64,000 nucleotides of DNA from positions 2,928,850 through 2,992,849 of the forward strand of contig NW_006498608.1 of NCBI RefSeq assembly GCF_000471905.2, given 5' to 3'. The notes under the pieces are model-generated. The model was given only the letters and a program-made list of their open reading frames with translations, was not told the DNA's origin and did no database searches. Each line of letters begins with the position of its first letter. The stretch's first letter is position 1. Made by a program: the position numbers and the translations under genes. Origin of the DNA: Amborella trichopoda (Eukaryota; Streptophyta; Magnoliopsida; Amborellales; Amborellaceae). Positions 58,147 to 64,000 of the stretch are shown piece by piece.

Positions 58147-61100
58147 TCATATCTCAATCGAGTGCTCGGGAGATATTGGATTGGGATTTGGATGTGGGCT
58201 TGTGTTATTTCTTTGAGTGCAACAACTATTGAGGATCCCAAGCATTAGCAGCAACAGTAAAATATCATCCTTAAAGTTGTTGTGATTTACAGACTCACCT
58301 TCTTTAACATTGGTGCTTCCTTTTGCATGGTTCCTAGCACCACCCTCTCCAGGGTTCTCTCTGTCTCTATTTCTTTGCACCCGTCTTCTCAATGCGTTTT
58401 CCTCTTCATAGAAATGCCTGCCTATGGAGATGAGCCTTTGCCATAAGCCCCTAGCAGGAGAGGTTCGCTCTTTCTTGAAAAGTTTACTGAGGAAGGTAAT
58501 GAAGAAGATCAAGAGGGCCGACATCGAGGCCGTCCCTGAGATGATAAACAGGCCCTTGAAGCTATCGAAGGAGAGACCTTTGGACCTAGGTATGTCTGAT
58601 AAGTCTTGGCAATTGCTGTCGTTGCCAAACCAATAACTCTTACCAAACCAAAAGGTGGTGATCCTCACCATTTGGTCTCCTTCTGTTACATTTAGTATGG
58701 CCTTTGATATGTCCGAGACCAGTGGGGAGCCTTTGGGAAAAACCTATAAAAAGAGGCACAGAAACTAAAATTTTATTCAGGAAGAGAACATATCCCAAGT
58801 GCTCAAATTTTAATACAATAAAAAATACAAACTACAGTATCACGTTATCAACTAGTTTAACTCATGACTGTATGTTATTTATAGGGATTTATCAAAATAC
58901 ACAACATAAAAAATACAACTAGAGTATCATGTTATCAACTAGTTTAACTCATGACTGTATGTTATTTATAGGGAGTTTTGAAATTAACTCAATAGGGATA
59001 TATTGAAATTAAATCAAGAGAATGACTGGGATGTTAAATAGTTCATATCTGGTATTTTTTATAAATTTCCAGAGCCAAGTTGTTACTGTGGGATTTCAAC
59101 TCGAGGCATAATCCCCATTCTTGAAGTAAACTCGGTCCACAAGCATAATATAGAAGCCTGAACTCTATGAAAATCGGGTTGGGTTGGCTTGAGCCGCTCC
59201 GCCCTGGCCACCCAAACTTGTATGACTATTTGGGACTGGTCAAAAGTTTCTATAAACTACTTGTACCTATGATGAAGAGTCAGAAAGGGAAATGGGTAAA
59301 ATACTAATGTTAAAACCAAATAGCATGGGAGAGAAAGGGAAATGGGGTAAAATACTAATGTTAAAACCAGATAGCATGAGAGAGAGAGAGAGATCTCACA
59401 AAGCCGAGCCCTGCAGTCTTATATATTGGTCCAACCATGGTGAATTGATCGCAATATCTTGAGAGGAAAAGCTTGAGATAAGGGATCTCATCAAAGTATG
59501 CAGAGATCTCTCCATTGTTAAGGGCCTCCGCATATTCATCGAGTGTGTTATAGTACCTAAGCTTAGTTGGATCAAAATTCGAGCGTTGTAGAAGCCCAGC
59601 AACAAAGGATCTTGGCTGACATCCAACGTAGTTTCCATTTTTTACCAATGTATCAATGTCTTTAACAGTGGGTTGAAGTTGCTGAACTGTGAGTATAGAT
59701 GTTAAGCTCGCTGTATAGCTTGAGTTGAGAATCAAGGCCACAAAAAGCCATATGATAACCACAAATCGGCCCAAGTTGCTAACCACTGTCTCCTCTGCAA
59801 AACCCAAGTACATTTTCTATTGAGTTTGAATTATATTGGGTCTAGAGAAAAAATGAACCTATATAAATAAGAAATTGAAGCCTTTGAAATTGTATACAAT
59901 ATTAGGTTACCACTGGATTTCAAGGGAATTGATCATGAGCGACTTTTTTTGATTTTGTTGTTCACAGATATGTTTATCATATGATGGGTAGATATATCAA
60001 AATGGTATTTTCAGTTTCCACATGTTTTAAGTTTGAATTAGTAAAATAGAGTGGGTGAGAATAGCTGTCTCCGATGTAATTTAATGCAATTGGTCTCAAC
60101 TGGTGTTATCGTGATAGTGTAGCCATCGAACCGGCTAGTCTAATCCAATCAAAACTAGTATAACTATCGATCAAATTGGTTGAACAAAAAAGAATAAAAA
60201 TTTAATGTAAAATTCGAAAATATATTTTTCATAAGGTTGCACAATCTTGTTTAGTTGATCAAACAAATCAAAACCAGCTAACCTAACTAGCTAAAACTAA
60301 TCAAGCCTTAGTTTTGCCAATTTTCAATCGGAAACTACTTTCCTGCCGAAGGCTCTAGTTCGTTCGACTCTTGTATCTGCTGGTTTCATCCGATTTTAAA
60401 ATAAAAAGGTCTAAATATCCCCATCAAAAAGAAAAATCCTTTTGTTTATCTGAAACTTGTAAAAGGTAGTCCAATTATAACTTACTATGAGAAAAGACCA
60501 TCGTGGAGAAGGCAAACCAAAAGACAACACCTATCTGACCCCACTTGCTGCCTCTAAAGTCGTCGTTTCTCCTGTGTTCTAAGACCCAAACCACAAAACC
60601 AGTCAGCACAACGAAGAAGCCACTCGTTGCCCACAATCTCCATGTTAAAGGCTTTAAAAACACCCAAGCATTGTTCCTCAGATCGTTCTTCTTCACTGGA
60701 ACCACCATTGCTACTCCTGAATCAGTGTAAGGTAAAGTGAAGTCCACGTAGTTTGTTCTGTTAGCTCGAATTGTTACGTCCCCCACCACTGCATCAAAAT
60801 TCTTCACTCTTACTCGAGTTAGCGATACACGGTTACGTATGATATGTAATTGTATCATGTGTGTGAATTCAATTGTTTTTTCAAGGGATTGTATACCATG
60901 AAACAAGTAACCTAGGTGTGCAAAGGTTACAGACCCTCATCGTTTTCGATATAAATTTGATTGCTTTTAAGAAAAATTTTCCCTCAACACGTAACTGACA
61001 AATGGTTGAACCTCTATTACATAAATACCTCGGGTTGTTCGATGTTGGGAACGATGGAAATATCAGATGATAAAAATAACTGAGTTCTCCGGGATTGTAG

Positions 61101-63096
61101 CACAAAATTGTCAAATTAGGAAAACAAGTTAGTTTTCTATTGTTATCCCACATCAACTAGGGGTATTCTGATCCATTTCCTTGACTTTGCACAAATAATG
61201 GTATTTTTATAATTTAAATAGAGATACTTAGTTAAATTACCCAAATACCCTTTATTTTTAAGGATTCCCAACCTTGAACTGCAGCAATTTTCAAAATTTT
61301 TATAAAATGTTTTTGAGGAGCTACATGTGATATAAAACTTTGAAAAATAAAATGACTTCTTTTGAGCTCTTCAATGATTTTGTAAGATCCATTCATGGCA
61401 TTTTCCCTAAATAGTAAAAGAAACGATCATATAAGAGGCTCCCTCCTAAGCCGTCTGATTAGGATTTGACAGGTGAGTTAATGCTTTGCAAAAATAAGAG
61501 ATCCGATGGGTGAGTTAATACATTTAACAAAAAAGAATGGATATGATGGGTGAGGGAGGGAGTTGGTGTTCTGTGAGGAGGTTTGATGGTAGAGTCCTGT
61601 CCTTTTTGTAGCCCTCATCCTCACCCATCAAATCTCCAATCCAATGGCTTGAAAGGTTTCACAAAACCGCATAAAAGGACTTTCAATTTTGAATTTAGAT
61701 ATTTATTGCACCGTTCTGCTAGAAAATCGCAAAAAAAAAAGGAAAAGAGAGAGGCTGCTCACCTTGAGATAGACCTGGTAAACCAGATCATTGTATGTGC
61801 CAGCGCTTGATCCATCAGCTTTCTGAAAGGGCACGAATTCATACGGGAAAGCATACGGCAGCTCGTCGATCACAGCCTCGAACACATCCCGACAGAAGCC
61901 CTGAACCTCAGTCATATTTTTCTTGGGGTTCCATGTATTTTTTATGAATTCCTGAAAAGGTCCATTGACAGGAATGCCAATCCTCAGCTTCTTTCTGTTA
62001 GGTGCCACCACCCAGCCCCTTGGCACTGCCAGAGTCCTCCCTGGCCAAATTACCGGCCTGAGATCAGACTGTGTCGCTGTGTATTTTTCCTTTCCAGAGT
62101 TTTTTCTTCTTGAAAGGCCAGTTTCTTGTGACCAATACCCTATATCTATGACTTCCTTTCCGGCAATGTTCACTATTTGGAAGTCCGACGCTTGGAGCTC
62201 ACCTTTTACGAAATGGATATCGCCGCTGACACCAAGGAATTTGGTATCCATGATTGCCTTTAAGAGGCTGGGGCCTGCCTTAGAACTGTTTGGCATTGTG
62301 AAATCCGATGACTTTACAGTGGTTTTAGTGGGAAGAGGTCTCCGAAATTGGCCACATTTTTCGACCGCAAGTGCAAGACCCCATGCTGCATCATATGCTC
62401 TCAATGCGTAAATGTTCATGTCCACCGTTTGTGTCTCATTTGGGTACTCCATTTTAAACTGTGATCTCCATCTACGTGATAGATCGGATAACGCTTCGGA
62501 CTCTGGTATATGTGCCTTCACCCCTATCAGCCCTTCCATTGAGGCTATAACTGTGGAATTCATGGAGTTTAAGAGAACCGCCAGCCCGTCTGTTATGATC
62601 CAGGCATAATCTTTGCTCATCATGTTGAGTTGCCTGGCATTTTGAAATAGTCGAGAGGCCATGGAAGAGGTCATGTGGACTACGAAAACACGAGTTTGCG
62701 TTTCCATCAATGCATGTAGCTCAGTTCGGATTAATTCATCAGAAGCTGAGGTAGGAAGAGCAGTTCTATGTTCAATTCGAGAGCCAATTTCTTGGAGAGC
62801 ATCGGTTAAGTATGGAATGAAGCTGGCTCCATATTCGGTATCTTCGTATATGGCAACGGCTTGTCTCCAATTGTAGGCTTGGAAGAGAGAGGCAAGGGGT
62901 TTGGCTTGAGTTGAGTCGTTGAGAGTGGCTCTAATGAAATAAGGGGTTTGCGTTGATGGGAGTAGAGGTGAGGTTGCAGAAAAAGAGACGATGGGTACCT
63001 TTGTTTTGGACCCCATATTTGCTAAGAATTCAGCTTCTGTTGATAATTGTGGCCCAATGATGGCCTGAACATTCATGTTTTGTATCAGCTCCAAAG
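58147..63096 (-). CDS. GLR2: GLR-C: clade II glutamate receptor-like channel, 5' exon outside window
   Basis: Visible minus-strand exons: 63096-61763, 60801-60486, 59794-59400, 58743-58147 (TGA). Exon 2 starts in the same phase as in GLR-A and -B, so exon 1 (signal peptide and about 90 residues) must lie beyond 64000. No such exon is found in 63097-64000. The four exons stay open over 2,642 nt. They encode the ANF-receptor-like domain, S1 (KKLRIGIPVNGPFQEF, then NRTNYVDFTLPY), TM1, pore loop VVFWFAFSTMVFSH, SSYTASLTSILTV, S2 and TM4. Exon 4 is 12 nt shorter than in A and B (NNGEISAYFDE replaces a longer Gly-Ser segment). The exon 3 acceptor has no pyrimidine tract (GAGTGAAG/AAT). The C-terminus is extended by a hydrophobic Leu-rich tail ending in a Cys pair, unlike A and B. 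Confidence 0.88.
58832..58976 (+). repeat. Direct repeat in GLR-C intron 4
   Basis: A block of about 50 bp containing TTATCAACTAGTTTAACTCA occurs twice, about 89 bp apart (starts near 58834 and 58923). A second tandem pair of about 56 bp (GGTAAAATACTAATGTTAAA) lies at 59283-59385, beside the exon 4 donor. Confidence 0.85.
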
Positions 63097-64000
63097 CTGC
63101 AGTATGAAGATCCAAAACTTCAGCATGCGCAGAGAGAGAGAGAGAGAGAGAGGCTCAAATTGCCTGGTGTGTGTGAGAAAAATCAACCGGCTCAAAGTAA
63201 CGGGCCGGTTCAACAGGCCCAACTGGGCACGTCCTGGCAGTTAAAAAAATAAAAAAGTTGATTTAAATAAAATTTTAGATAAAATTCAAAATGCTCTCCT
63301 TATAATGGGAAATTACAAAGAAAATCGGTCTTTCCCCTTTTTTTTTTTTGGTTTTCGAAAATTTCCCTTCGATCAATCTGAATTTTGATTTTGATTTTTA
63401 GTTTTTTTTATTTTTTATTTTTTGGTTTTTTCATTAGCATGCCCCAAATTTTAAAGCACCGCCTTAGTAGCGAATTTTTTTTAAAAATAATAATCAAAAT
63501 TCAGGTTGCTGAGGGATAATTTTGAAAAAAAAAAAGAAAAAAAGGTGGGTTGACCAACCTTGTTTATAATTTCCTTACCTAAAATTTTATGATTTGTACG
63601 AAGATCACTCAAACAAAGAAAAAATATTGATTTACATACAAACCCTAAATGTTTTTTTCTACAACACGAAATGTGCCTAGGCAAAAATTACATAGAAAGT
63701 CAGTCAAACCATTTTTTTATATTTTTTCAAAATTGCCACTCTGATGATGGAATCTTAGATCTGAGTTTTAATTTTTTAATTTTTAAGTTTTTTTGTTCAT
63801 AAGCAGTGCCCCACGCTTTAGGGCAGTGCCCTACTAACAGAAAAACTTTAGGAAAAAAAACTCAAATTATGTCCGAGACATCCTCATACCGAGGGAAAGT
63901 TTTAGAAAAATAAAAAAAAGCAGGTTGACCAATCAATTTTGTAATTTCCATTTATAAATGGAGCATTTCGTATTTTAGAAAATTTTTTAGGATTTGTACG
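63097..64000. other. GLR-C intron 1 (start), no exon seen
   Basis: This is a run of homopolymer-rich AT DNA after the exon 2 acceptor, with (GA)n at 63131-63152. Two similar segments, around 63300-63560 and 63680-63960 (TTTTTAATTTTTTATTTTT, CATGCCCC or AGTGCCCC, AGCAGGTTGACCAA or GTGGGTTGACCAA), look like a direct duplication. No signal-peptide exon was found. Confidence 0.55.

Noticed and set aside
63097..64000. Search for GLR-C exon 1 within the window
   Set aside because: No minus-strand segment encodes a signal peptide followed by a VGIIMGL-type start with the required phase-1 donor. The exon must lie outside.
1..64000. tRNA, rRNA, snRNA or organellar insertions
   Set aside because: By eye I found no segment with convincing tRNA arms or A/B boxes and no rRNA or plastid gene sequence. 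A tRNAscan or Infernal run would settle it.

Overview
This window is nuclear DNA of a flowering plant. The evidence is large intron-rich genes with GT-AG introns, low gene density, many (GA/CT)n and (TA)n microsatellites, plant-type transposon debris (RTE LINE tails, a copia remnant with an initiator-tRNA-Met primer site, MITEs), and two plant-specific gene types: a cytokinin-receptor-like hybrid histidine kinase and plant glutamate receptor-like (GLR) channels. I cannot name the species.

Layout. 1-15.8 kb holds no intact protein gene. It is intergenic DNA made of MITEs, an L1-type RNase H pseudogene (about 7.24-7.66 kb), a collapsed copia retrotransposon (7.8-9.6 kb), tandem repeats and an RTE LINE 3' end. 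15.8-19.2 kb is the promoter and leader region of the first gene. 19,198-29,690 (+) is a complete 12-exon gene for a 1,013-residue soluble hybrid histidine kinase orthologous to Arabidopsis AHK5/CKI2. Its leader carries at least five upstream AUGs, two of them minimal AUG-stop elements. 29.7-34.1 kb is intergenic. 34,151 to the right edge (-) is a tandem array of three clade II GLR genes: GLR-A (34,151-40,344, 896 aa), GLR-B (44,608-51,964, 917 aa) and GLR-C (58,147-63,096; exons 2-5 only, with exon 1 beyond the right edge). All three share the same exon phases, so they arose by tandem duplication. B and C resemble each other more than A.

How the genes may work together. HK5-type kinases are cytosolic sensors feeding the His-Asp phosphorelay in redox, ABA and ethylene responses. 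GLRs are plasma- or endomembrane cation channels. The sequence shows no operon-like coupling. Their proximity may be old linkage, because Arabidopsis AHK5 and GLR2.5/2.6 also lie on the same chromosome arm.

The most informative non-genic signal is a family of about 340-394 bp MITEs with GGG-type terminal inverted repeats and 9-bp target duplications (Mutator type). Five bounded copies are visible, two of them nested inside older elements. There is also a 168-bp hAT-type MITE with a perfect 8-bp duplication inside GLR-A intron 2. A 20-N assembly gap lies in GLR-A intron 4. I found no tRNA, rRNA, CRISPR or viral gene that I could support.
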